Numbered from the stretch's first letter, positions 23,896 through 32,882 are shown. The stretch is DNA of 64,000 nt from Microbacterium hydrothermale (GCF_004854025.1 NZ_STGM01000009.1:62001-126000), one strand, 5' to 3'. Numbers and translations are program-made. Notes: generated by a model not told the origin, from the sequence alone.

Positions 23896-25875
23896 ATGAC
23901 CGACACCCCCCGCTCCGGTCTCGCGCTCGACGAGCTCAGCGACGAGATCCGCCCGCAGGACGACCTGTTCCGCTACGTGAACGGCCGCTGGCTGGAGCGC
24001 ACCGAGATCCCCGACGACAAGGCCCGCTGGGGCTCGTTCCATCTCATCGCCGAGCAGGCGGAGGCGGACGTGCGCACCATCGTCCAGGAGTCGCAGGACG
24101 CCGAGCCGGGCAGTGAAGCCCGCAAGATCGGCGACCTGTTCGCGAGCTTCATGGACACCGACCGCATCGAGGCGCTCGGCGGGGAGCCCCTGGCCCCCCA
24201 GCTCACCGCCGTCGACACCGTCACCGACATCCCCTCCCTGCTCCGGCTCATCGGCGAGCTCGAGCGCGACGGCATCAGCGGCCTGCTGACGCTCTTCGTC
24301 GAGCCCGACCCGGGCGATCCCACGCGCTACGTGCCGGTGGTCTACCAGGGCGGCATCTCGCTGCCCGACGAGAGCTACTACCGGCTCGACAACTTCGACG
24401 AGACCCGCACGGCGTACCGCACGCACATCGCGCGCGTGCTCGAGCTCGCCGGTGTCGCCGAGGCCGCGGCATCCGCCGATCGGGTGTTCGCGCTCGAGAC
24501 CGACCTCGCCGCGCACCACTGGTCGCGCGAAGACAGCCGCGACGCGGTGAAGACCTACAACCTGAAGACCTGGGACGACACGCTCGCCCTCGCCGGAGTC
24601 GACCTCGAGCCGTGGCGTGCGGGGGTCGCCCCGGGTCACGAGGACGCGCTCGCCGAGGTCGTCGTGTACCAGCCGAGCTTCATCGAGGCGCTCGGCGGCC
24701 TACTGGTGGCCGAGCGGCTCGAGGACTGGAAGGCGTGGCTGCGGTTCAAGATCGTGCACGCCGCGGCGGCCTTCCTGTCCGACGAGTTCGTGGCCGAGAA
24801 CTTCGCCTTCTACGGAACGCAGCTCACCGGCGTTCCCGTCAACCGCGAGAGATGGAAGCGCGGCGTCAGCCTCGTCGAGGCCGCCCTGGGCGAGGCGGTC
24901 GGCAAGGTGTACGTCGAACGGCACTTCCCGCCGGCGGCGAAGGATGCGATGGACGGCCTCGTCGCCCACCTGATCGAGGCGTACCGCCGGTCCATCCGCA
25001 CGCTCGACTGGATGACCGAGGAGACGCGCGAGCGGGCCCTGGCCAAGCTCGACGCCTTCACGCCCAAGATCGGTTACCCGGTGCGGTGGAAGGACTACTC
25101 CGACCTCGAGATCGAGGCCGGCGACTTGGTCGGCAACGTCCGTCGCGCCCACGTGTGGGAGCACGACCGCCAGCTCGCCAAGGTCGGCCAGCCGATCGAC
25201 CGCGACGAGTGGTACATGACCCCGCAGACGGTCAACGCGTACTACAACCCGCTCATGAACGAGATCGTGTTCCCCGCGGCGATCCTGCAGTACCCGTTCT
25301 TCGACGCCGAGCGTGACGCGGCGGCGAACTACGGCGGCATCGGCGCGGTGATCGGTCACGAGATCGGCCACGGCTTCGACGACCAGGGATCCCGCTTCGA
25401 CGGCGACGGGTCGCTGCGCGACTGGTGGACGGATGCCGACCGCGCGGCGTTCGAGGAGCGCACCAAGGCGCTCATCGCCCAGTACGAGGAGCTCGTGCCG
25501 CAGGGCCTGAGCGCGGAGCACCACGTCAACGGCGCCCTCACCATCGGCGAGAACATCGGCGACCTGGGCGGGCTCGGCATCGCGATCGCGGCCTACCGGC
25601 TCTTCCTCGAGGAGCAGGGCGACGCCGAGGGCGAGGGTCCTGTCGTCGACGGGTTCACCGGCATCCAGCGTCTGCTGCTCAGCTGGGCCCAGATCTGGCA
25701 GCAGAAGGGTCGGGATGCCGAGACCATCCGTCTGCTCACCATCGACCCGCACTCGCCGAACGAGTTCCGCTGCAATCAGATCGTGCGTAACATCGACGCG
25801 TTCTACGAGGCGTTCGAGGTCGGCGAGGGCGACGCCCTCTGGCTCGACGCCGACCAGCGCGTCACCATTTGGTGA
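23896..25875 (+). CDS. pepO: M13-family zinc metallopeptidase (PepO/neprilysin-like)
   Basis: A 659-residue endopeptidase. The zinc site HEIGH is at residues 488-492 and the third ligand Glu552 lies in ENIGDLGG. NAYYNP (447-452), which positions the peptide backbone, and the C-terminal block DPHSPNEFRCNQIVRNIDAFYEAF are canonical. There is no signal peptide or N-terminal helix, so this is a cytosolic peptidase, unlike neprilysin. A much longer open frame extends upstream through the repeats; I reject it because the leaderless -10 and homology both begin at 23896. Confidence 0.93.
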   Translation: MTDTPRSGLALDELSDEIRPQDDLFRYVNGRWLERTEIPDDKARWGSFHLIAEQAEADVRTIVQESQDAEPGSEARKIGDLFASFMDTDRIEALGGEPLAPQLTAVDTVTDIPSLLRLIGELERDGISGLLTLFVEPDPGDPTRYVPVVYQGGISLPDESYYRLDNFDETRTAYRTHIARVLELAGVAEAAASADRVFALETDLAAHHWSREDSRDAVKTYNLKTWDDTLALAGVDLEPWRAGVAPGHEDALAEVVVYQPSFIEALGGLLVAERLEDWKAWLRFKIVHAAAAFLSDEFVAENFAFYGTQLTGVPVNRERWKRGVSLVEAALGEAVGKVYVERHFPPAAKDAMDGLVAHLIEAYRRSIRTLDWMTEETRERALAKLDAFTPKIGYPVRWKDYSDLEIEAGDLVGNVRRAHVWEHDRQLAKVGQPIDRDEWYMTPQTVNAYYNPLMNEIVFPAAILQYPFFDAERDAAANYGGIGAVIGHEIGHGFDDQGSRFDGDGSLRDWWTDADRAAFEERTKALIAQYEELVPQGLSAEHHVNGALTIGENIGDLGGLGIAIAAYRLFLEEQGDAEGEGPVVDGFTGIQRLLLSWAQIWQQKGRDAETIRLLTIDPHSPNEFRCNQIVRNIDAFYEAFEVGEGDALWLDADQRVTIW

Positions 25876-25917
25876 GACGGCGTTTGTTGTCCTGCTGACC
25901 CGGAAGGAGCAACGCTC

Positions 25918-26886
25918 GTGGGCATGCCCCCGCTTCCCGAGCCCGCCCTGCCCGAACCCGCCGGAGGGCCGGTGGAGTCGTCGCGACGCGACGCCCCGGC
26001 CCTTCGCGGCGCGGGCCGCAAGGGACCGAAGCGACTGCCCCGGCGGGCGGCGGCCGGCCGCCGCTCCTTCACCGCGACGCTGCGTTCGCTCGACGAGCTC
26101 GCCGCCTCGGGCGCCAAGGTGTCGGTGCGCATCGACGACCTCGACGGCGGGACGGCGGTGCTCTCGGGCGACGACTTCCTGACCCTGCCCGTCGGCGGGC
26201 TGGGTGTCGTGCCGCTGCTCATCGAGACGGCCGCGGCGTTCGAGTCGGGGCGACTCGACGCGCTCGAGATCGTCGACCGGGCGAGTGTGGCGGGGGCGGC
26301 GCACGGGGGCACCTGGCAGCACCTCAAGGCTCCCGCTCTGCCGCTGACCGACTTGGCCCTGCTGGCGGCCTCGACGGGCGACGCCCTCGCGGCCAACGCG
26401 CTGCTGCACCGCGTCGGTCTGCAATCGGTGCGCGCCCGCCTCGAGCACCTCGGGCTGCGTCGTACGGCGCTGCTCGACCGGTTCCGCGACGACCGCGGCC
26501 CCGACGACGCCCCGCACGTCGCGCTGTCGACCGCGCGCGAGATGGCCCAGGTGTTCGCGGGCCTGGTCAACTCCACGATCGTCTCGCCCGGCGTCAGCGC
26601 GCAGGTCGCCGAGTGGCTGAGTCTGAACTACGACCTCTCGCTCGTGGCATCCGCGACGGGGCTCGACCCCTTCGCGCACGAGAACGACCAGCACGGTCTG
26701 CTCTTCGTGAACAAGACCGGTCGCGCCCCCGGCGTGCGCGCCGAGGCGGGAGTGCTCGGGGGCCCGCGGGCGGGCGTCTCCTACGCCCTGCTGGTCAACT
26801 TCGACGACCTGTCGATCGCGCATCGCCTGCGCGCGCACGACGCCTTCCGGGTGCTGGGCGTCGAGCTGATGGAGTACGTGTACTGA
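25918..26886 (+). CDS. Class A beta-lactamase-fold protein lacking the catalytic SxxK
   Basis: A 322-residue protein with a ~50-residue basic, Pro-rich N-terminus and a serine beta-lactamase-like fold. The KTG box is intact (residues 266-268, FVNKTGRAPGVRAEAGVLGG) but the expected SxxK reads GGLG at 93-96 and the SDN-like position reads STGD (152-155). It is therefore probably not an active acyl-serine hydrolase. No signal peptide or lipobox is seen. An AAGGAG SD at 25904-25909 lies 8 nt before the GTG, 42 nt downstream of pepO, suggesting co-transcription. Confidence 0.78.
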   Translation: MGMPPLPEPALPEPAGGPVESSRRDAPALRGAGRKGPKRLPRRAAAGRRSFTATLRSLDELAASGAKVSVRIDDLDGGTAVLSGDDFLTLPVGGLGVVPLLIETAAAFESGRLDALEIVDRASVAGAAHGGTWQHLKAPALPLTDLALLAASTGDALAANALLHRVGLQSVRARLEHLGLRRTALLDRFRDDRGPDDAPHVALSTAREMAQVFAGLVNSTIVSPGVSAQVAEWLSLNYDLSLVASATGLDPFAHENDQHGLLFVNKTGRAPGVRAEAGVLGGPRAGVSYALLVNFDDLSIAHRLRAHDAFRVLGVELMEYVY

Positions 26887-26889
26887 CAC

Positions 26890-28098
26890 TCAGGCGGCGC
26901 GGATGCTCCACACGCTCCGCGAGCACGACGCCGCCAGGGTCGCCACGACGATGACCGCGGCGCAGCCCAGCAGCACCGGGGGCACACCCACGGACTCGGC
27001 GATCGGACCGACGGCGACCTCTCCGAGGGGCACCGCGATGAACGAGCCGACCATGTCGTACGAGTACACGCGCGACAGGGCCGCCCGGGGGATATGCGTC
27101 TGCAGCGACTGATCCCACGCGATCGCGAAGAGCTCGATCGCGACACCGCCGATCGCGAAGGCGACGACGAGCACCGGAACGACCGGGGTCAATCCCAGCG
27201 CCGCCGCCGGCAGGGCCGCGAGCGCCATCGCCGCCACCCCGATGCCGAGCGCCCGTCGGGGGTGCCAGCGCAGCGCGATGACGGCGCCCAGGGCGAGCCC
27301 TGCCGTCTGCGCCGCGATGACCAGCCCCCAGGCCCCGCGGCCGAACCCCTCATCGGCGACCAGCGGGCCCAGCACGGTGCTCGCCCCGATGAATGCGGCG
27401 TTGAGGACGGCGAACTGCAGAACGACGATCCACACCCACCGGCGGCTCGCGAACTCACGCCAGCCTTCGCGCAGGTCGTCCCAGACGGAGAGATGCCCGC
27501 CCGGCGCGGCATCCGTCGGCGCCTTCACCGGCAGGCGCAGGCGCGAGAAGAGCACCGCGGCGACCGCGAAGGCGGCCGCGTCGATCGCGAGCCCCCACCC
27601 CGGACCGACGGCGGCGACCACGACGGCTCCGGCCGACGCGCCGACGATGCTGCCGCCGTTGAGGCCGAGCCGCAGCAGCGCGTTGGCGGGGCGGAGCAGG
27701 GACGCGGGCACGGTCTCGGGTACGAGGGCGGCGGCTGCGGGAAGGCTCACGGCCGCGACCGCGCCGTTGACGACGCCGAGGAGGACGAGGATCGGGATGC
27801 CGGCGGTCGAGGTCAGCACCAGGGCGGCGATCGCCCCCTGCGTCAGCGCGGCCGCGACGGAGGAGCCGACCAGCACCGCTCCGCGCGGCAGGCGGTCGGC
27901 GACCACGCCGCCGAAGAGCAGCATCGCGACATTGGCGATCGAACGGGCGGCGACGACCAGGCTCAGATCGGCCGCCGACCCCGTGAGGTCGAGCACGGCG
28001 AACGCCAAGGCCAGGGGAGCGACGGCGTTGCCCACGATGGCCGTCGTGCGGGCGGCGAGCAGCCACCGGAACGGGGCGAGGGAGAGAGGGCCCCTCAC
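26890..28098 (-). CDS. MFS transporter (drug/metabolite exporter type)
   Basis: A 402-residue major facilitator protein with 12 predicted helices. The motif GGVVADRLPRGAVLVGSS after helix 2 is a version of the MFS loop 2-3 signature found in MDR exporters of the MefA/EntS-like group. Its GTG overlaps the ArsR-type regulator's TGA by 4 nt, so both genes are co-expressed and the regulator probably controls the exporter. Substrate unknown. Confidence 0.88.
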   Translation of the reverse strand: MRGPLSLAPFRWLLAARTTAIVGNAVAPLALAFAVLDLTGSAADLSLVVAARSIANVAMLLFGGVVADRLPRGAVLVGSSVAAALTQGAIAALVLTSTAGIPILVLLGVVNGAVAAVSLPAAAALVPETVPASLLRPANALLRLGLNGGSIVGASAGAVVVAAVGPGWGLAIDAAAFAVAAVLFSRLRLPVKAPTDAAPGGHLSVWDDLREGWREFASRRWVWIVVLQFAVLNAAFIGASTVLGPLVADEGFGRGAWGLVIAAQTAGLALGAVIALRWHPRRALGIGVAAMALAALPAAALGLTPVVPVLVVAFAIGGVAIELFAIAWDQSLQTHIPRAALSRVYSYDMVGSFIAVPLGEVAVGPIAESVGVPPVLLGCAAVIVVATLAASCSRSVWSIRAA

Positions 28099-28652
28099 GC
28101 CGGGCCGCCCGGGCGCGGCGCCGGACGCGGCGGCGGGGTCCGCACGGGGAACAGCGCCGCGGTCATCGACACCGGGCGCGTCCCCGGGGTGCGCGGGGGT
28201 CGGGCGGCGGCGTGCAGCAGAGCCGAGGCCTCGCCGATGTGCTGCACGACACGTCGCCACACGGCGGGGTCGACCCATAGCTCGGCGTCGGTCGAGATCG
28301 ACGGTCCGTCGACGCGCAGGGCGGTGCGTCGACGCAGCTCGTCGACGATGGCCTCGACGTACTCCGCCTCCCCCTCGCGCGAGCGCTCGCCGGGGCGCGC
28401 GTCGGGGTCGTACCGCCGCGACGAGGACTCGTGCCGGTAGCGCTTGGCATCCCCGCCGCGCAGGCGGACGACCTCGACGACCCGCACGAGTCCCGCGCGC
28501 TCGAGCACGCGCAGGTGGTAGCTCGCGGACGCCTGCGAGACGTCCAGCTCGCGCCCCGCCTCGGCCGCGCTCAGGGCCGCACCGGTGAGCAGCGACAGCA
28601 GGCGCAGTCGCAGGGGGTGGGCGGTGGCGCGGAGTTCGTTCAGTCGCGACAT
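28095..28652 (-). CDS. ArsR-family winged-helix regulator
   Basis: A 185-residue regulator with one winged-helix domain at the N-terminus (RATAHPLRLRLLSLLTGAALSAAEAGRELDVSQASASYHLRVLERAGLV) and a ~100-residue C-terminal part with Arg/Glu-rich segments. No metal-binding CxC motif is present, so it is probably not an arsenic sensor; it belongs to the HTH_20-type branch that often regulates a linked MFS gene. On the minus strand TTGACG, a 17-nt spacer and GAGCAT precede the ATG by 6 nt, giving a rare visible -35. Confidence 0.82.
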   Translation of the reverse strand: MSRLNELRATAHPLRLRLLSLLTGAALSAAEAGRELDVSQASASYHLRVLERAGLVRVVEVVRLRGGDAKRYRHESSSRRYDPDARPGERSREGEAEYVEAIVDELRRRTALRVDGPSISTDAELWVDPAVWRRVVQHIGEASALLHAAARPPRTPGTRPVSMTAALFPVRTPPPRPAPRPGGPA

Positions 28653-28806
28653 CACGCCATGCTCGCGTGCCCGACCTCGACCGTCAAATACTCCTTTGGG
28701 GGTGGGGGAAATGGTGCCCCAACACGCGCCCCAATGCAATCCCTCCTCGGGCGCCCGGGGCCGCTGGGACGCTTGTGGCCTCGAATTGAAAGGAAGGACC
28801 GAAGCC

Positions 28807-29082
28807 ATGTCCGAGACTCCTGCCACCACCGACCCGTTCGCCGACTCCTCCGGGCCCCAGGGCCACTCGATCACCGACTGGACCGACCTCGGCCGCGAGA
28901 TGTGGTCGTACCTCACCGGCCGCGGCGCCGCCGTGAACTACTCCTTCGTCGACATGACCGTCGAGGTGCCGCGCGACATCGGCCCCGACGCTCCCCGCGC
29001 GACGTGGAAGCTCAACGGCACCCTGCGCGTCACCACGAGCGACGACACCGCGGCCGGGTCCGACCCGTACCGCGGCAACTGA
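28807..29082 (+). CDS. Small protein of unknown function (91 aa), partner of the FHA protein
   Basis: A 91-residue acidic soluble protein (MSETPATTDPFADSSG...) with a core GREMWSYLTGRGAAVNYSFVD and a beta-rich C-terminal half (TVEVPRDI...TWKLNGTLRVTTSDD). I do not recognise the family. A GGAAGG SD lies 8-9 nt before the ATG. Fifteen nt separate its stop from the FHA gene, so it is the first gene of a two-gene operon and probably acts with the FHA protein. Confidence 0.78.
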   Translation: MSETPATTDPFADSSGPQGHSITDWTDLGREMWSYLTGRGAAVNYSFVDMTVEVPRDIGPDAPRATWKLNGTLRVTTSDDTAAGSDPYRGN

Positions 29083-29096
29083 GGGGCGGCGCCGTC

Positions 29097-29990
29097 ATGG
29101 TGCGCCTCGACATCGACCTCGCCTTCTCGGAGCACGAGGAGGGGCAGGATGCCGACGTCCCGCCGTTCGAGGGGACGATCACGGCCGCGGGTACCGAGGT
29201 GCGCATCGTCGTGAGCGATCCCTCGCGCCTGCCGGGGAACGGCCGGCGCACGCTCGCCGAGCTCTCCACGGTGGCCGAGGCCCTGGCATCCCGGGGCATC
29301 TCCGTGAAGCTCGAGGGGCCGGACGGGCCGATCCTGCAGCTCGGCGACGTCAAGAGCGGTGCGCTGCAGCGCGTCATCACGGGGTCTAAGCACATCCGGC
29401 TCGGCTCGGTCGCGGCCGTGGCCCCGCTGCTGGTGCGTCGCAACGGCGACCGGACGCTGACGTTCCCGGTCCCGCCCGAGACGCCGCTGCCGCTGGTGCC
29501 CACCATCAACCGCACCGTGCGTCGCCGGGTCACGACCACGCACTACACCCCGGGGTCGGGGCGCCCGCGCCTCATCTTCGCGGTGGGCGACTCGTCGTGG
29601 GACGGCTCGCGTCCGCGCGAGTTCGACCTGCTGCCCACCAAAACGGTGATCGGATCGGGCGACGAAGCCGATCTGCGCCTGCCGGGACTCGCCCCCGTCC
29701 ACGCCGAGATCCGGCACGAGGGCGACGACGAGTACGTGCTGTACGGCTTCGACGTCGTCGGCGGCGGGGGTGCGCGCGATCAGGGTCCCGGACGCGACGG
29801 CGGGGGCCGCATCCTGCGCACCGGTGCCCGCATCGAGCTGGGCGACTGGCGGCTGGCGTACTTCCGTGCCGAGTTCGCCGACCACGGTCGTCCGTACGGC
29901 GGGCGGCAGGGCGGGGAACTCGCGCGTCAGCGCAAGCAGCCCCCGCGCGGGGGCTCGGGTCCCCTCAGCCGCGCGAGCGACCCCGACTAA
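29097..29990 (+). CDS. FHA-domain protein
   Basis: A 297-residue soluble protein. The C-terminal half holds a forkhead-associated domain at about residues 170-265 (KTVIGSGDEADLRLPGLAPVHAEIRH), with the conserved Gly-Ser and His of the phosphothreonine-binding face, although the usual Arg after Val-Ile-Gly is missing (reads IGSGDE). The N-terminal ~160 residues form an unfamiliar beta-rich domain. FHA proteins read Ser/Thr-kinase signals; no kinase is nearby. It ends 27 nt before hairpin element H2 and converges with purU. Confidence 0.82.
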   Translation: MVRLDIDLAFSEHEEGQDADVPPFEGTITAAGTEVRIVVSDPSRLPGNGRRTLAELSTVAEALASRGISVKLEGPDGPILQLGDVKSGALQRVITGSKHIRLGSVAAVAPLLVRRNGDRTLTFPVPPETPLPLVPTINRTVRRRVTTTHYTPGSGRPRLIFAVGDSSWDGSRPREFDLLPTKTVIGSGDEADLRLPGLAPVHAEIRHEGDDEYVLYGFDVVGGGGARDQGPGRDGGGRILRTGARIELGDWRLAYFRAEFADHGRPYGGRQGGELARQRKQPPRGGSGPLSRASDPD

Positions 29991-30016
29991 GCCGCACGCG
30001 CCGCTCCCTCCGGCGC

Positions 30017-30083
30017 CGAGACTGCATCTCCTCGACGAGACGGTTGCGTCCCGCAGCCGACGTGTCGGCGAGATGCAGTCTCG
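30017..30083. repeat. Hairpin element H2 (27-nt arms, 13-nt loop)
   Basis: Arms at 30017-30043 and 30057-30083. The outer 14 nt, CGAGACTGCATCTC, are perfectly complementary; the inner 13 nt pair with five mismatches. It lies between convergent FHA and purU, so it could end both transcripts. Confidence 0.78.
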
Positions 30084-30121
30084 CGGTGCCCGGCGGCGGG
30101 CCGGGCCGCGGCATCCGGGGG

Positions 30122-31003
30122 TTAGAAGACGATCGTGTGGTTGCCGTGGCGGATGATGCGGTCTTCGGCGTGCCAGAGGACCGCGCGCGAGAGCACTTGA
30201 CGCTCGACGTCGGCGCCCCGGCGGGCGAGCTCCGCGGCGGAGTCGGCGTGCGTGACGCGCACCGTGTCCTGCTCGATGATCGGACCCTCGTCGAGGTCGC
30301 TCGTGACGTAGTGCGAGGTCGCCCCGATGAGCTTCACTCCGCGCTGCTTCGCCTTCTTGTACGGCTCGGCGCCGATGAAGGCGGGCAGGAACGAGTGGTG
30401 GATGTTGATCACCGGCACCCCGATCTTCTCGAGGAAGTCGGGGGAGAGGATCTGCATGTAGCGCGCGAGCACGACGAAGTCGACGTTTCCGACGAGCAGT
30501 TCGAGGATGCGGGCCTCGGATGCCGACTTGTCCGGCCCGGGCGTCGACGGGACGTGGAAGAAGGGAACGCCGAACGAGCGCACGTCCTCGGCGGCCGTGG
30601 TGTGGTTCGACACGACCATCGGGATGCTCACCGGAAGGTCTCCGCGACGGTGACGCCACAGCAGATCGAGCAGGCAGTGGTCCTGCTTCGAGGCGAGGAT
30701 CGCCATGCGCTTGGGGGTGGAGAGGTCGGTGAGGGTCCACTCCAGGTCGAAGCCCTCGCCGAGGGTCGTGGCGATGTCGGCCTCGATCTCGGGCAGCGCG
30801 ACCGCGAGGTTGGGGCGGTGGAACACCACGCGCTGGAAGTACGCGCCGCCGCGCGGGTCGTCGGAGTACTGGTCGAAGGCGACGATGTTGCCGCCCTGGC
30901 GCGCGATGAGGGCGGAGACCGCGGCGATGATGCCGGGGGTGTCGCTGCCGTGCACGATGAGGCAGGCGTGATCGGGCTGCAGGTGGGGGCTCGCGGAGAC
31001 CAT
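30122..31003 (-). CDS. purU: Formyltetrahydrofolate deformylase
   Basis: A 293-residue hydrolase that releases formate from 10-formyl-THF, balancing the one-carbon pool for purine synthesis. An ACT domain occupies residues ~10-90 (LIVHGSDTPGIIAAVSALIARQGGNIV) and the formyltransferase-fold domain follows, with the catalytic INIHHSFLP at 199-207 and SDLDEGPIIEQ at 235-245. The ATG lies 6 nt after a CAGAAT hexamer on the minus strand. It is a single-gene unit. Confidence 0.93.
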   Translation of the reverse strand: MVSASPHLQPDHACLIVHGSDTPGIIAAVSALIARQGGNIVAFDQYSDDPRGGAYFQRVVFHRPNLAVALPEIEADIATTLGEGFDLEWTLTDLSTPKRMAILASKQDHCLLDLLWRHRRGDLPVSIPMVVSNHTTAAEDVRSFGVPFFHVPSTPGPDKSASEARILELLVGNVDFVVLARYMQILSPDFLEKIGVPVINIHHSFLPAFIGAEPYKKAKQRGVKLIGATSHYVTSDLDEGPIIEQDTVRVTHADSAAELARRGADVERQVLSRAVLWHAEDRIIRHGNHTIVF

Positions 31004-31122
31004 CGGACCATTCTGCCGTGCGCAGGTGGCTTCGGCTGACCACGTGCGGCGCGGTTTCGGGGCGTCGTTCGTGGCCCCGGGGTCATGTCGGCCGCGCCGC
31101 CGCGGCCCGACCTCGGCCGGAC

Positions 31123-32241
31123 TCAGACGCGCACGACGATCTTCTGCGCCGAGACGCCCGCGCGCTGCCGGTCCAGGGCGCCCTGCAGAGCGTCGAGGCC
31201 GTCGCCGACGACGAGCGGGTCGGGCGCGGGGCGCAGGGAGCCCTCGGCGAGCAGGCGCGGAACGACCTCGCCCCACAGGCGCGGGCCCATCTCGTCGTCG
31301 CGCAGGCTGCTGCCCCAGACGAATGCGGCGCGGATGCCACGGCGTCGGGCGCGCAGCGTCGAGCGCAGCGTCGCGAGCCCGATGCGCGTGAAGACCGGCA
31401 GCATCGCCGGGAACAGTCGGCGGCGTCCGACAAGTGCGTCGAGAGAGAGGGGTGTACTCGCCATGGCCAGTCGACCCCCGCCGGTGCGGGCGAGGACGTC
31501 GATGCACGCGTCCGTCGAGCCGGCTCCGAGCGCCACGGCGCCGACCACGGGTCGCCCGCCGATGGCCGTGACGAGCTCCGCGACGGCGGAGGGCGAGCGG
31601 TGGTCGACGACGGCGTCCGCTCCGAGGTCGCGCACGATCGCCGCATTTCGAGCGGATGCCGTGGTCACGACGTCGTAACCGGCGGCGCGCGCCAGTTGGA
31701 CGGCGTTCATGCCGACGCTGGTGGACCCGCCCCAGATCACGACGACACCGCGGTCGGGGGTGGGCGCCGGGTCGCCTGGCATCCGCAGTCCGAGGTGCTG
31801 CGGTTGGAACAGCGCGCACGCCGCGGTGGACAGTCCCAGCGGGAAGACGGCGGCCTGCTCGTCGGAGAGATCGTCGGGTGTGGGAGCGGTGAGGCGCTCG
31901 AGCAGGGTCGTGTACTCCTGGAACGCCCCCTCGCGCAGCGGGTTCCTGCCACGGTCGGTGCCGGTCGCGAGGCCGAACACGCGCTGACCCACGCGGAACC
32001 GCGTGACGTCCGACCCGATTGCGACGACCTCGCCCGACACGTCGGATCCCAGCACGGCGGGGGTCCGCAGCCAGCGGTAGGTGATGCGGCTGGTGCCCTG
32101 GATCACCCAGTCGACCGGATTGACAGCCACGGCGCGCACGCGCACGAGAACCTCGTCGGTGGCGGGTACGGGGGTGTCGACCGTGCCGCGGGTGAGTGCG
32201 GCTCGAGGCGCGGGGAGAAGGGCGGCGGCGTGCGCGGACAT
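31123..32241 (-). CDS. Zinc-type alcohol dehydrogenase-like (MDR) oxidoreductase
   Basis: A 372-residue medium-chain dehydrogenase/reductase: GroES-like N-terminal half (VRVRAVAVNPVDWVIQG, VLGSDVSGEVVAIGSDV) and a Rossmann half (GVVVIWGGSTSVGMNAVQLARAAGYDVV). The structural and catalytic zinc Cys/His of true alcohol dehydrogenases are absent, so it resembles the zinc-independent enoyl/quinone reductase branch. The ATG at 32241 has an AAAGG SD; a GTG at 32265 is an alternative. It is divergent from, and likely repressed by, the TetR protein through two operators. Confidence 0.88.
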   Translation of the reverse strand: MSAHAAALLPAPRAALTRGTVDTPVPATDEVLVRVRAVAVNPVDWVIQGTSRITYRWLRTPAVLGSDVSGEVVAIGSDVTRFRVGQRVFGLATGTDRGRNPLREGAFQEYTTLLERLTAPTPDDLSDEQAAVFPLGLSTAACALFQPQHLGLRMPGDPAPTPDRGVVVIWGGSTSVGMNAVQLARAAGYDVVTTASARNAAIVRDLGADAVVDHRSPSAVAELVTAIGGRPVVGAVALGAGSTDACIDVLARTGGGRLAMASTPLSLDALVGRRRLFPAMLPVFTRIGLATLRSTLRARRRGIRAAFVWGSSLRDDEMGPRLWGEVVPRLLAEGSLRPAPDPLVVGDGLDALQGALDRQRAGVSAQKIVVRV

Positions 32242-32255
32242 GACGGACCTTTCGC

Positions 32256-32278
32256 GTGATGACACGGAGTGTCTTCAC
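32256..32278. promoter_or_regulatory. TetR-type operator 1
   Basis: GATGACAC-gga-GTGTCTTC, an imperfect inverted repeat with a 3-nt centre. It overlaps the start of the MDR transcript (TATAGT on the minus strand at 32277-32282). Confidence 0.72.
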
Positions 32279-32285
32279 TATAGAC

Positions 32286-32308
32286 GCGATGACACGTGGT
32301 GTCGTCAC
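32286..32308. promoter_or_regulatory. TetR-type operator 2
   Basis: GATGACAC-gtg-GTGTCGTC, the same half-sites as operator 1, with the centres 30 bp apart (about three helical turns). It abuts the -10 of the tetR gene, so it should give autorepression. Confidence 0.74.
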
Positions 32309-32309
32309 C

Positions 32310-32315
32310 TAGGAT
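32310..32315 (+). promoter_or_regulatory. -10 hexamer TAGGAT, leaderless start of tetR
   Basis: TAGGAT lies 6 nt before the ATG at 32322. Confidence 0.65.
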
Positions 32316-32321
32316 CTCGAC

Positions 32322-32882
32322 ATGGCCAGATGGGCACCCGATACCAAGGAGCGCTTGCGCGAAGCCGCGATGCAGCTGTTCACCGAGCGCGGGTTCGAGG
32401 CGACGACCGTCCCCGACATCGTCGAGAGGGCCGGGGTCACGCGTCGCACGTTCTTCCGGCACTTCGCCGACAAGCGCGAGGTGTTCTTCTCCGGAGACGA
32501 GATCCCGCGGCTCGCTGCGCGCATGCTCGCGGACGCCCCGGCTGACATGTCGCCCTTCTCGATCGCCTGGACCGGACTGCAGGCCCTCGCCGCCGACCGG
32601 TTCGAGCCCCGACGCGACGAGATCGCGGCGGCGCGACGCGTCATCGACGCCGAGCCCGCTCTGCGCGAACGGGACCTGCAGAAGCAGGCCGACCTGCGAG
32701 CGGTGCTCGTCGAGGGCTACCTCGCGCGCGGCGTCGAGTCCCTGCACGCGCGCGTCGTCGCCGGGGTCGCGGTGGAGTTGTTGCAGACGGCCCTCGAGCG
32801 CTGGGCGGCCGATGGGTCAGGCACGCCCCTGCGGGAGCATCTCGAGAGGGTCCGCCGCGAGATGGCGGCTGTCCTGGGCTGA
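32322..32882 (+). CDS. TetR/AcrR-family repressor
   Basis: A 186-residue regulator. The N-terminal helix-turn-helix is TTVPDIVERAGVTRRTFFRHFADKREVFF (residues ~27-55), and the C-terminal ~130 residues form the ligand-binding helical domain. It is divergently arranged with the MDR oxidoreductase gene and two shared operators lie between them, so it most likely represses both genes and is released by a substrate of the oxidoreductase. The inducer is unknown. Confidence 0.9.
   Translation: MARWAPDTKERLREAAMQLFTERGFEATTVPDIVERAGVTRRTFFRHFADKREVFFSGDEIPRLAARMLADAPADMSPFSIAWTGLQALAADRFEPRRDEIAAARRVIDAEPALRERDLQKQADLRAVLVEGYLARGVESLHARVVAGVAVELLQTALERWAADGSGTPLREHLERVRREMAAVLG

Noticed and set aside
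22732..25875. A 1047-residue start for the M13 peptidase
   Set aside because: The first ~388 residues cross the MATE start and the tandem repeats, and have no homology; a leaderless -10 fixes the start at 23896.
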